From Exophiala sp. HKRS030 (lineage: Eukaryota; Ascomycota; Eurotiomycetes; Chaetothyriales; Herpotrichiellaceae), in contig JAHWDD010000009.1 of the NCBI GenBank assembly GCA_023897205.1, positions 1,302,001 to 1,366,000 of the forward strand: 64,000 nucleotides of DNA. The letters run 5' to 3'. Under the pieces are notes generated by a model, which saw only the letters and a list, made by a program, of their open reading frames with translations, was not told the DNA's origin and did no database searches. Positions 32,596 to 43,177 of the stretch are shown in pieces. The position numbers and the translations under genes are program-made. Within the stretch, counting starts at the first letter, position 1. Each line of letters opens with the position of its first letter.

Positions 32596-33816
32596 TCAAA
32601 GCCGACTCAAGAACTCACTCGCTTTGACCCTGTACAAAAATTGCGGGCCAATATCGGCAACTCTGGCCACGCCGGCAAGCCCCATACATAACTGGAACTC
32701 ATCGGTCAACAACCGAAGACAGAGCTCGACGCCAGCTTGTCCCTTGTATGCCAGACCCCACAACATTGGCCGACCAATCCAACAGAAATCAGCACCAAGA
32801 GCGAGTGCCTTGAAGATATCGGTACCGTGGCGGATGCCACCGTCTATGTGGACGGGTATGCGGTGATTCACGGCGGCGACAATCTCTGGAAGGGCATCCA
32901 ATGTAGCGAGCGTACCGTCAAGCTGGCGTCCACCATGGTTCGAGACGATGATACCGTCGACATGGTGGCCAACCGCTAACGCGGCATCCTCAGCGGTCAT
33001 AATACCTTTCACCCAGACTTGCATTGGCGATGCTTGCGCCTTGAGCCATGGAATGCACTCATCCCACTCCAGAGTTGGATTTGGTCCATGAGTGTGGAAG
33101 GTGACGGGGCCGGTTGGGAGGACTCGACGACCCTCTCTATAGTTGGCAGCCGTGCTCTTAGCCGCCGCTGAATGGTCTTTCGAGAACGCAGTATCTGAAC
33201 ACTCCGACCTGCTGGAACGAGAGCCCCTCCCTTCGTTGTCCAAGTCGAAGTTGGCGGCTCTGAGGTGCCCTGGTAGTCGAAATTGGTTACGAATTTCCAA
33301 ATTTCTTCTGCCCAGCAAAGGAGTATCGACAGTCAACACAACAGCGCTGTAACCAACTTTCTTTGCGCGCTCAATCAGCTTCCTACTTTGTTCCCTATCT
33401 TCGAAGAGATACAGTTGTAAGACGTTGGGTGTGTTTCCACTCGCTGCACGCACATCTTCCAGCGCAGTTGTCGAAAAGGAACTCAAGCCCATGACCACTC
33501 CTTTTTCCTGGCAAGCATGTGCTGTCGCCAGTTCTCCCTCCTCATGTGCAAGTTTTTGCATAGCGGCAGGTGCTACTCCAAAGGGCACGCTGCATCGCGT
33601 ACCGAATACATTGACGGAGCTGTCCACCTTGGACACGTTCCTCAAAACTCTTGGTCTGAGGCGATATTTTTGATAAGCAGACTCATTTTCCCGCACAGTG
33701 GTTCCGCTGTCAGCACCTTCATTATAATAGTCCCTGGTCTGCCTGTCCATACGCTGCGTAGCCAGTTTTTCGAGCTCGGCTATCGTGAGACAGTCCAAAT
33801 CGTGCTCCATCGCCAC
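32596..33816 (-). CDS. FMN-dependent 2-hydroxyacid oxidase/dehydrogenase
   Basis: This intronless 406-residue TIM-barrel flavoenzyme of the glycolate oxidase/lactate dehydrogenase family oxidises an L-2-hydroxyacid to the 2-oxoacid. The active-site set is complete: Tyr30/31 in RDYYNEGA, Tyr136 in QLYLFED, Arg171 in LLGRR, Lys270 in WVKGIM, His294 and Arg297 in SNHGGRQLDG, and the FMN phosphate loop HIDGGIRHGTD. No cytochrome b2 haem domain is present, so electrons go to oxygen or a soluble acceptor. Loop 4 carries an insert of about 40 Ser/Arg-rich residues (about 190-230), which may alter acceptor or substrate choice. A second ATG lies two codons in (33810). The gene is divergent from an MFS transporter and next to a regulator. 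Confidence 0.94.
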   Translation of the reverse strand: MAMEHDLDCLTIAELEKLATQRMDRQTRDYYNEGADSGTTVRENESAYQKYRLRPRVLRNVSKVDSSVNVFGTRCSVPFGVAPAAMQKLAHEEGELATAHACQEKGVVMGLSSFSTTALEDVRAASGNTPNVLQLYLFEDREQSRKLIERAKKVGYSAVVLTVDTPLLGRRNLEIRNQFRLPGHLRAANFDLDNEGRGSRSSRSECSDTAFSKDHSAAAKSTAANYREGRRVLPTGPVTFHTHGPNPTLEWDECIPWLKAQASPMQVWVKGIMTAEDAALAVGHHVDGIIVSNHGGRQLDGTLATLDALPEIVAAVNHRIPVHIDGGIRHGTDIFKALALGADFCWIGRPMLWGLAYKGQAGVELCLRLLTDEFQLCMGLAGVARVADIGPQFLYRVKASEFLSRL

Positions 33817-33892
33817 GAGCAGTCAACCAGTGTTCAGATCTCGAGGTCAATATGCCGTATAGTGATAGGTATACAGAATCTGCAACGATAGA

Positions 33893-33942
33893 GGTATTGA
33901 TCAAACGTCAATGTACTTCTTCTTTGACGTTTGATCAATACC
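33893..33942. repeat. Perfect 19-bp inverted repeat with 12-nt loop
   Basis: The left arm GGTATTGATCAAACGTCAA at 33893-33911 is exactly complementary to the right arm at 33924-33942. Each arm contains a TTGATCAA palindrome and an ACGTCA/TGACGT half site. It lies about 77 bp upstream of the FMN oxidase start. It may be a regulatory site or hairpin in the leader; it could also be a remnant of a miniature element. Confidence 0.85.
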
Positions 33943-33988
33943 ACTTTTCAACGGACGGCGAACGTTACTTATACCAATGGTCTATTTG

Positions 33989-34018
33989 CGGACTACACGG
34001 ACGGCGGACAAGTCGCCG
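33989..34018. promoter_or_regulatory. CGG-triplet cluster, candidate Zn2Cys6 binding site
   Basis: CGG occurs at 33989, 33998, 34002 and 34005, and CCG at 34016, giving among others an inverted CGG-N8-CCG pair. Zn2Cys6 dimers bind such triplets; binding by the neighbouring regulator is inference only. Confidence 0.3.
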
Positions 34019-34788
34019 AAAGGACTTCCATCGAGAGTATTTGGATGCAGTGCGTAGCCGCAGAAGAGCCATGATCGTTATGATCCTCTCTAACGCATTC
34101 AGCATTGCCTACCTAATTGGGAGTAGTGCTGTGGACAGCACTCTCTCTGCTCGCCTATTGCCTCGCACAGCCCTTCTCTGTACTCAGTTCTAGTACCTCT
34201 CGTTAATTCTTCCCGTCAATGAGACTGCATATTGCTGTGAGATTCTGATAGCCGTCCAAATGCAACGATGCTACGAGCATTTACAGTGGCAAATATCGAT
34301 GTGCCGGGCCTTGGCGTGGCATGAGCCCAATTCGCCGAGGAGAATTAAACACATGGTAAATAAAAGTCAATGAAATTTGATATGAGATTCTCATGCACCG
34401 ATTCTGGAGCTGACAGAATGCTCCCAGCTAATTCGTCCGCTTGAATGGAGCCCCAGTTCAGTTTCGGGGCAATGCCTACTGAAGGCAGTAGACGGGCCAG
34501 CACGACGAGATATGGGTATTTTGATCCTATCATGATGTTGTTTACACCAGAGTAAACTTCCTGGCTATGTGCCTTATTGCCTTCCGCCGAGCGTCAATTA
34601 CTCCTCGGCGTATTTTGGTGGCCAGACCACACGTCCACTGGAGGCCATCAACTTGCGGGCTTCAAGGGCTGGGGTCAGGGGAAGTTGAGATACCTTTAAA
34701 AGACTTGATTCTTCCCCATGGAGAAGTTGTTTTATTGCAATAACCAATATTCGATTTACACTATTTCCACCAAACTTCCCTGACCAAA

Positions 34789-36505
34789 ATGTCTTCGATC
34801 CCAGAGAAGAACGAGGCTTTAGCACAAGCCGAGCATGCCGACTGCTTGATTATCGATGGGGACTCAAAGGAGTCCAATATCCAAATCGAGCGTGGGATGC
34901 TGCTCTCTGGACTGCCTGACCCTGACGAAGGGAAAGGAGAGGAGGCGAGGAAGACGATTGACAAAAAGCTGATGTGGAAAGTTGATCTTTGGATTGTGCC
35001 ATGGCTGTCGCTTTTGTAAGCCTTGTTCACTCTAACCTACAACCACACGTTTTCCATCAGAGCTAACATGAGCTTTCAGATACCTGCTCTCGTTCCTGGA
35101 CCGGGCGAACATTGGAAATGCCCGTCTCGCAGGAATGGAAGAGGACCTCGAAATGTCCGGTGAGAACGATCCTTTCGAAAGGCAAGACATTGGGCGCTGA
35201 CGCACAAATTTAGGCACACAATACAACATCTCACTTACCATTTTTTTCATCTCCTATGCGCTTTTCGAACCGATCACGAACACTTTGCTCAAAATCTTAA
35301 CACCTCGAATCTTCTTCACTGCCATCATTCTGGCTTGGGGTACTATAATGACATTGATGGGGCTCGTCACCAGCTATCGAGGTCTTCTAGCCGCCCGATT
35401 CATGCTTGGTGTTGCCGAGGCGGGTCTCTTTCCCGGTACCTTCTCCCCTTCTCCTAGTCCCGTCATCTCACGTTACTGATTGCAACCAGGTGTCACATAT
35501 TATCTGTCTTGCTGGTACAAGAGTTCTGAGATTGGCGCGCGAACAGCGGTCTTTTTCTCGGCTGCGGCCATTGCAGGATCCTTTGGCGGTCTGCTCGCTG
35601 CGGCTATATCTAAAATGGATGGCATTGGTGGCAAACCAGGCTGGGCATGGATTTTCATACTTGAAGGCTTGGTCACCGCCCTCGCTGGTGTCGCCTCCTG
35701 GTGGATGGTCCATGACTGGCCCGAAACCGCGCGCTTTTTGACCAACGAGGACCGGATCCGAGTTCAACGCCGCCTGATTCTGGATCGACAAGGGAGGACC
35801 GCTGAAGACTTCGACAAACGCCATATATACGAAGCCCTGAAGGACTGGAAGACCTATGGTTACATGGTTATCTACATGGGCTGTCTGGTTCCGCTATACG
35901 CGTTTTCTCTGTTCTTACCCACGATCGTCCGAGGAATGGGCTATAAAGGCACCCACGCACAGCTACTCACAGTTCCACCATATGTCTTTGCAGCCGTGGT
36001 GACCGTGTCGGTCGGATTCTTTGCAGACCGTACACGCTGGAGAGGCTACTGTAACATGGTCACAGCGACCATCGGAGCGATTGGGTTTGCCCTACTCCTG
36101 TCGACCTCCAACATCCACGTCCAATACGCCGGCACGTTCCTGGGTGCGGCGGGAATCTACCCGACCATCCCAAACACTCTTTCGTGGGTCTCGAACAACA
36201 CCGAGGGTTCTCTGAAACGCGCAGTGGTACTTGGCATGGTTGTCGGATGGGGCAACCTCACTGGTATGGTCTCCTCCAACATCTACCTACAGAGTCAACG
36301 GCCAAGGTACTGGACCGGGCACGGAGTCGTCTTGGCCTTCCAGGTTCTGTTCGTCTTGGGAGGTTCTGTCCTCATGCACGTCGCCTTGAGAAAAGAGAAT
36401 ATGAAAAGGAGGTCTGGCTTGCGGAATAACGCACATGATGGTCTCAGTGAAGAGGAGAAGTGGATTAAAGGCGACAAGAGGCCTGATTTCTTCTATACCA
36501 CATAG
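34789..36505 (+). CDS. MFS transporter, Dal5/anion:cation symporter family
   Basis: Four exons: 34789-35015, 35080-35159, 35214-35435, 35490-36505; in phase, 514 residues. It has an acidic cytosolic N-tail of about 60 residues, then 12 predicted membrane helices with a long central loop after helix 6 (DWPETARFLTNEDRIRVQRR). The first helix ends in the family signature LDRANIGNARLAGM. Helix 4 has RFMLGVAEAGLFPG and the following segment reads YYLSCWYKSSEIGAR, both typical of the allantoate/nicotinate/pantothenate-type permeases. It would import an organic anion by proton symport at the plasma membrane. It is divergent from the FMN oxidase and 128 bp from the convergent MDR gene, suggesting that it imports the cluster's substrate. 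Confidence 0.93.
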
Positions 36506-36633
36506 GGGTGTTGACCCGAAAGCTATCATGGGAACATGCCAGGGTGGCCTGGCCATGGTACTTGTGATAGCTCCTTAGGATGCTTCCCCCTACGAAAGCA
36601 ATCAAATGCCATGGAAACGATTCTAAATCCGCC

Positions 36634-37824
36634 TCAAAGACGTAGCACGATCTTTCCTACCACCTTGCCTTCCCATAGCGACTGCACAGCCTCTTCGGCT
36701 TCCGAAAATGGATAGACCTTGTCAATGATGTCGTCGAGCTGCATCTGGGTCGCTTCTAGAGCCGCGCAGATGTCTTCCATGTACTCGGGCGGGCCGCAGT
36801 TGATGCCCCTGGAAATGAATGTTCACGTCAGTAACAAGATCTACCGAGTCTGTTTTACGAATCCGAGCAGATGGGACCTACCTGAGGATCACCCTTCGGT
36901 CAATGATCGTCGGCACGAGCTCCTGCAAATCATCCGGCTGCTGCTTGCCCAAGTAGCCGACCTGGCTGACGATGCCGCCCCGCCTCGTGCACTTCAGGCT
37001 CTTGACCAAAGACGACGCGCCGCCGTTTTCGATGACAAGATCTACACCAATACCATCCGTCAGCTTCAGCACCTCCTCATGCCATTCTGGCGTCGTCCTA
37101 TAATTGATCGTCCGTATCTCCGGCGCACCGAACAGCTTCTTCATCTGGTCCAGCTTCTTGTCGCTCGACGAGGTGAGAATCACTTTGAGCCCCGACGCAC
37201 GAGAGAGCTTCAATGCCCAGCTGCTCACTCCCCCAGTGCCTTTGAACGATCAATATCTCTTCACGAACCCTTCTCCCCGACAGCTGCGGAACACATGACA
37301 GCCGTACCTTGGATCAGCACACTCTTCCCAATCCCTACATCCCGCAATGCCGCCCATGCCGTAACGCCGGCACATGGGATCAGCGCGGCGCACTCCCATG
37401 ACAGGTACTTGGGGAGGTGGCCGAGGACCGTTTCGTCGTACACGATGTACGTGGCAAGCACGCCGTCTTCGTTCGCGGCCACCCAGGATCGGCCGGTGGA
37501 GCGGTGTGTCAAGTATTCCGTGTCATTCGTAGGGGCGACGCGGTCACCGACACGGATGCGCCGGACGTTCTGGCCGATGGCGAGCACCTCACCGGCGGCA
37601 TCGTTGCAGATTATCCCGTTGGGGATGACCGGCCAGGGGTTTCCTCCATTACTGATGTTGGCATCACGCCAGTTGAGGGACACGGCGTGGACTTTGATCA
37701 GGACGGCTGTTGGAGCCAGCTCTTTGGGCAAAGGCTCTGTGACGAGCTTGAGACGAGCCGCTCCAGGTGAGAGGTCATCTGTTCGGCGCCAGGCTTGTCT
37801 CTCTGTGGGTAGAGAGTTGGCCAT
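36634..37824 (-). CDS. MDR superfamily oxidoreductase (zinc-independent, quinone reductase-like)
   Basis: Three exons: 37308-37824, 36882-37239, 36634-36808; in phase, 349 residues. The GroES-like half has VSLNWRDANISNG and GIICNDAAGEVLAIG; the nucleotide fold has VLIQGTGGVSSWALKL and a VGYLGKQ segment; the end is VVGKIVLRL. No catalytic or structural zinc cysteine cluster is seen, so it is placed with zinc-independent NAD(P)H reductases. The substrate is not predictable. It converges with the transporter (128 bp apart) and is divergent from the acetoacetyl-CoA synthetase, so the two enzymes may share a promoter. Confidence 0.9.
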
Positions 37825-38791
37825 TGTGGTGTTTGGTCAAAATGTCGGAGTATCGAGGTGTAGATGCAGAGACATCGGTGCGACCAGGTTGAGCATAAAA
37901 TTCCATTACGAGTCGGAACCGCAATCCGTCAGGCTGGCCATATACGCACAGCTGACAAACTCGAGACTCTGAGCGGGACCATGAATAGATGTCAGCAACC
38001 CCTCTTTGGGACTGTGTAGAGCAAGAACAGCCAACCAAAGGACGACCCCCCACGCTCCGACAAGGCTCTCTTTTCCCTTTTCCGGCAAGGATGAAATCTA
38101 CCCCTGATGTCTTGTATCACTTTCACATTATTGAATATGGCCTTTTCCATATGGTAGAGCGCTGGGTACTGTCTCTTCACGCTCCTAGGGTCTCCAAGAG
38201 CGCCCACATCCCAGGCTTGTGAGCGTATCTGCTTACCAATCCTACTGAAGAAGGCCAGACGCACCATTATCGGAGCTGGGAGTCGACAAGATCTCAGATG
38301 ATGCGACACTACTATGCATCCATCGCGGCAGCGTGCAGAAGATTTCTTAAAAAAGGTCTATTGAAATGGTCCTCTCAAAGCCACCACTGAAGCTGATGGA
38401 CAAAGCTTTATGACGACGTTCTCTGCTTCCAGTCGCTGCTCTTCAGGTATTTGGCTCTGTGTCACTTCTTGTTATCTGGAGCCGCTCTTGATACATCAAG
38501 GGCCAATGCAGCTCAAAACGAATGGGATTAGACATACCCCGAGGAGGACCAGGACAAATGCTGCCTGCAGATGCAGATAGAGCGATGGCAGCATCACACA
38601 AGGCTGCAACTCAGCCTTGTCACCCCGCACTGGTTACCTCGGTTTGTTCCTACATATCCGATATCAAGGCCAAAAACTCTCGGGCCGCTATGAGCAAATT
38701 CTCCTTTTAGATCTCAATATCCTCAGAGGGTGACTGTTGTGGTTGTTCACTAGACGGTGTTCCTAATTTCCTTTGGGCTTCTTGCGGAATC
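37825..38791. other. Divergent promoter between MDR reductase and acetoacetyl-CoA synthetase
   Basis: This is 967 bp without a supportable gene. Short frames on both strands (for example 37992-38309) look random. Confidence 0.5.
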
Positions 38792-40892
38792 ATGACCCCG
38801 ACGCAGGCTTCCGAACCAGAGGTCCTCTGGCGACCGAGCCACCGTGGCACAGCGCCAATGGACAAATACCGCCAGCAAGTCAATCGAAAATATGGCCAGG
38901 ATCTGTCGGATACGCAGCAACTTCACCGGTGGTCCGTAACCCACCCACATGCTTTTTGGACAAACCTGTACAGCTATCTGAACCTCACCCCGCCTCTTCC
39001 ACCCTCGACGCAAAAGGCCTACGACGACACGGTGCCCATGAGCAGTAACCCGCCGTTCTTTCCCGGTCACAGCCTCAACTACGCAGAGAATGTGCTCTTC
39101 GCCAATCCAAACTCCGAGGATGTCGCTCTCATCGGCATTCGAGAGGACCAGGACATTCACCGTGACGAGCCCGACACGTTGACCTGGGGTCAGTTTCGCG
39201 AAAAGGTCCGACAGACCGCCAGCGCCCTCGGACGGAGCGGTGTGAAAAGGGGAGATCGCGTCGCTGCACTGGTCGCCACGTCCAATTGGGCCATCGTTCT
39301 CTTCCATGCCACAGCCTCGCTAGGCGCCATCTTCACCTGCGTCAGTCCGGAACTCGGCGTTGAAGGTTGCGTGTCCAGGCTCCAGCAAGTCACACCGAGT
39401 GTCCTCTTCGTCGATAGTCACGTCGTGTACAAAGGCAAGGCGGTCCCGACAGCACAAAAACTGGACGAGATTCTGCAAAAACTAAAGTCACAGCCACAGG
39501 TCTACATCGTACCTGTCGTGAAGACCCTGGAAACGAAATTTCCCACGACACACGACTTTCTCGAGCGATCAAGCTCCTCGGATGCGCTCACGTTCACTCG
39601 TGTGCCATTCAGCTACCCCCTTCTCATATGTTATTCTTCAGGCACGACGGGGGCACCCAAATGCATCGTCCACCAACACGGCCTACTCATGCAGGTCAAG
39701 AAGATATCGACGTTGCACAACGGCCTGGCGCCCGGAGACGTGATCATGCAGTACTCGAGTACGTCTTGGGTGGTCTTCTACGTCATGTGTGGGCACCTGT
39801 CCGTCGGCGCGACACTGGTCGTCTACAATGGCAGTCCACTATTCCCCGACGCGAAGCAATTACTGAGGATTTGCGACAAGTACCGCGTGAGTTTTCTAGG
39901 AGCATCTCCTCGCCTGCTGCTCGAGATCGAAATGTCACGGACGATGCCGAAGAGAGAATTCGACCTGTCACCCCTGAGGATGGTGTACACCACCGGGGCG
40001 CCGCTGTCCTTGGAGCAGTATCGATGGTTTTATCGCTCGTTCCCGCCGCAAGTGCACATATGCAACACCGCCGGAGGTACCGACACGGCGACTTCTCTGC
40101 TCAGTGTGGACCCTTGTGGACCCGTGTACGCGGGCGAAATGCAGATACTCGCGCTCGGGATGGACGTCGACGTCTTGGACTCGGTCACGGGCGATTCGAT
40201 AGCACGCACGGGCGAGGCGGGCGAGATGGTGATCCGGAAACCTTTCCCAAGCATGCCGTGCTTCTTCTGGGGCGACAAGGGCGGAAAGATATACCGTGCC
40301 GCATATTTCGAACGGTTTGAACACATCGACGTCTGGGCGCAACACGACTGGCTCAGTAGAAATCCGGTGACAGGAGGCTACACCATGCACGGTCGTAGCG
40401 ACGGCGTCCTGAGTAAGTATTCGTCCCTAACTGGCGAGTGAGCGAACCCCACGTCCACTGACCAACGATGGTATAGATCCTTCTGGTATACGGTTTGGCA
40501 GTGGAGAAATCTATGCCATCGTGGAGACCCAGCCGTTTACGGATTATATCAGTAACACTCTGTGTGTCGGCCGTCGAAGGCCAAAAGATCCAGACGAGCA
40601 GGTCTTCTTGTTCCTCGTGATGAAACCGGGAGTTCCCCTGACGGAGGACCTGAGGTCGCAAGTCAAGAACGCCATCAGAAATGGATTGTCGCCCAGACAC
40701 GTACCTAGGTTCGTCATTGCAGTGCCCGATATCCCCGTCACGATCAATGGTAAAAAGGTGGAGATTGCCATCAAGAACGTTTTGAGCGGAAAGGACGTCA
40801 AGCCGAGTGCTACGGTACAAAACCAAGAAACGATTGCATGGTTCAAGCGGTTCAGAGATTTAGAGTCGGAGCCTAGAGATACCAAGATATAG
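38792..40892 (+). CDS. Acetoacetyl-CoA synthetase
   Basis: Two exons: 38792-40412 and 40477-40892; in phase, 678 residues, the usual length. It is an ANL-superfamily ligase that activates acetoacetate with ATP and CoA. The N-terminal cap has LWRPSHRGTAPMDKY and a HAFWTNLYSYL segment; the acetyl-CoA-synthetase-like start LNYAENVLF follows. The AMP-binding P-loop is YSSGTTGAPK at 281-290, with TAGGTDTATSL and GRSDGVLNPSGIRFGSGEIY marking the hinge. The catalytic Lys of the mobile domain is Lys634 in TINGKKVE. By family knowledge it is cytosolic and returns acetoacetate from ketone, leucine or aromatic breakdown to acetoacetyl-CoA. Its place beside an MDR reductase, a transporter and an FMN oxidase points to acid catabolism. 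Confidence 0.94.
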
Positions 40893-41051
40893 ACAAAGAC
40901 AAGACTACCCGGCTAGATGGACCATCTGGACGATGTGAAGATGACCAATAGATGTGCTTATTTTTTTCGCTCTCTCGATGATTCTGGATCGGCTTCGGCC
41001 TCGGTGTTTGACTCCAGGCCCGTGTTGAGTCGAACCAGGACATTCACTCCC

Positions 41052-41480
41052 TCACAACTCACTTTCGTATTGGATCGTAGCGACTCCCGTTCGTCGCGTC
41101 GCGATGAACGAACGGATCTTTGCGTGGGCCTCGCACTGCTTGTCGTAGTACTCAAAGTCCTCTCGGGATTTGAAGGTCGTCACGGCAACGAGGGTGAATC
41201 CTTGTGCTCTCTCCTCGGACGAGTTGGTGACTCGGGTAGCTTCGTTCGAGATGATGTATGGTGCTCCGTCCTGTTATCCAAAAGAAAAGCAATGGTCAGC
41301 TCGCGGATCGCGGTTACATTACATTTACATTCACGCCATTGCTGTTGCGTTGGAAGGAAATTGTAAACCTACTTTTTGGGCAGTAGCTCTCAAAACGGCA
41401 TACTCGGCAATGATGGCGTCAATGTCCTCTTCCTTGGGTACTTTGAAGAGACTGACTCTCTTGACGTACTTGGGGGCCAT
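41052..41480 (-). CDS. Stress-responsive dimeric A/B barrel (Dabb) protein
   Basis: Two exons: 41373-41480 (36 codons) and 41052-41270 (72 codons plus stop), 108 residues. The start VKRVSLFKVPKEEDIDAI and the later SNEATRVTNSSEERAQGFTL segment with DFEYYDKQCEAH match the Dabb fold, in which two ferredoxin-like units form a dimeric barrel. Family members range from stress proteins to polyketide cyclases; no specific reaction can be assigned here. Both exons are short, so a plain ORF scan gives a false extended frame to 41684. The acetoacetyl-CoA synthetase gene converges with it at only about 160 bp. Confidence 0.87.
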
Positions 41481-43177
41481 TGTGGTGGAGAGAAAAGGTA
41501 GAGAACGGGTTTGAGGTTTTTGTGAATCTGGAATACAACAGGGATATACAAGGTAGGCTTTCGATCTTCGAGAGCAGGTTTTTTTTGGTATGACTCGATG
41601 ACTTGCCCGAACAGAAACGTTGGGTATATTTCTGTCTATTCGGTATTGAGGCTTTTGTGTCGACGGTGCACTATCCGAAACCAACCCACGGAATCATTCC
41701 CGCTTGACAATGGGACATCCCCCCATGACCTCGGGTAAATGTGTTGTGGAGCTATACATATAAATGGTCACGCTTTGGCTGTGGAGAGAGTAAGAAAAGA
41801 GATATATGTGTGTGTGTACTACTCCCGAATTCTGTACATCGACTATGCTTCGAAGCGATACAGATTCTGCTATGCTGGCACACGGGGTCGAGTTACTGGG
41901 AACGCAGATACCGCATAGGTCCATATCCGGTAACCTTCAATGGTTCAGGAGATCGAGTGTACCACATGCGCAGTTTCGAATATGAAGAGTCCATAGATGA
42001 ATGCCTCTGGAGGTGTGTCGCAAGCTGCAGGATTTCTAACCCATCCCCCATCCAGTGGGAATGCTTGATAAGTCATTGCAATAAGACAACAACTTGATAC
42101 CAGCAGCAGCCTAGTGTGAAGACGACCAAAAGAAGAGTATGAAATATCCCCCCGATCATGAGTATGGCCAATGTACTAGGTATGCATTGTCACTGAATGG
42201 TACATACCTAGTCAATGATAGGCGCCATGGAAAAGACCTTTTCCTCAAGGCAGGTCTGGAAGATGCGTTTGGTAAGGAGCAAGGAATATGTCCATCTGAA
42301 CACATACCAAAGAATCGAAAACAGCGTTGATCTGATTCCTAAAGATATAAAGCGATATGCTTGATTCAGAGCTTCATGAGTAAAGTGTTGAAGTTAGGCG
42401 CTCGGCTTTCACGATATCTGCTCACTATGTCTGCGGCATCAGTACATTGCCATTCTCCTCTTTTCCGAGTAGTAAAATTTCTGCCTCATTTTCGCTCCTT
42501 TTGTATCGCCCAGGCAGTCGTATAGTAGTTTCAAAGGCCTCTTTCGATCAACCTAAAAGTTTGCACAGCGCTATTCATCTCGCGCCCTTCTGCGTTGAGA
42601 AATCGGTTCTCATGTCGCCTACCTCCACAGAGTCGGAAAACACACTTCATCCTGAAAGCCAATTTGACAGAGAACCAAGTGATCGGGTCACCGTAAGCCT
42701 GGGTCAGAAGCAGTACACTACGCCAATCAGGCAAGGCTGAAACCTAGGATAATGGCAGGTCATTGTTTGGAAGCTGTGGATAACTCAGAATGTTGACAGA
42801 TTTACGCCGACCTGGGACTTTTTTGTTCATAAACCTCCGTCAGATGGTTGGCCATGTAATCACAATTCGTCAGTTGTGGGTAAGTCTTCGAGATACCAGG
42901 TAAGGAGCAAAGGAGTCTCCGAGATATGTAGGAGGACCAGTTGAACAGGGCTTAGAAATTCAGGTTTAGCTAAGCCTTGGCATTGTTGACGAGTTTGCGT
43001 TTGCCTCCGATTGATTTGCCGCCTGCGGACCAAGTCCGATTCTTGGTCTTCCCGAACTGCATTATCACCTCATACTTGGACGCTCACACCGTCACATACC
43101 CTCTTCAGCCCGCGGTTGGCAACCTCTACTTTGATATTGTGTCCAGCACTGCACTTCTCGAGTAAGCTGTCGGACAC
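41481..43177. other. Intergenic, no gene seen
   Basis: This is 1.7 kb between divergently oriented genes. Short frames at 41741-42097 and 42447-42740 show no recognisable protein character. Confidence 0.5.

Larger units (their letters stand above)
33817..34788. other. Divergent promoter between FMN oxidase and MFS transporter
   Basis: This shared 972-bp upstream region has no gene. It holds a perfect inverted repeat at 33893-33942 and a cluster of CGG triplets at 33989-34018 (each listed separately). Confidence 0.6.

Noticed and set aside
39628..40320. 230-codon open frame on the plus strand inside the acetoacetyl-CoA synthetase gene
   Set aside because: A shifted frame of the same strand; Arg-rich and without motifs, while the main frame has all ligase motifs.
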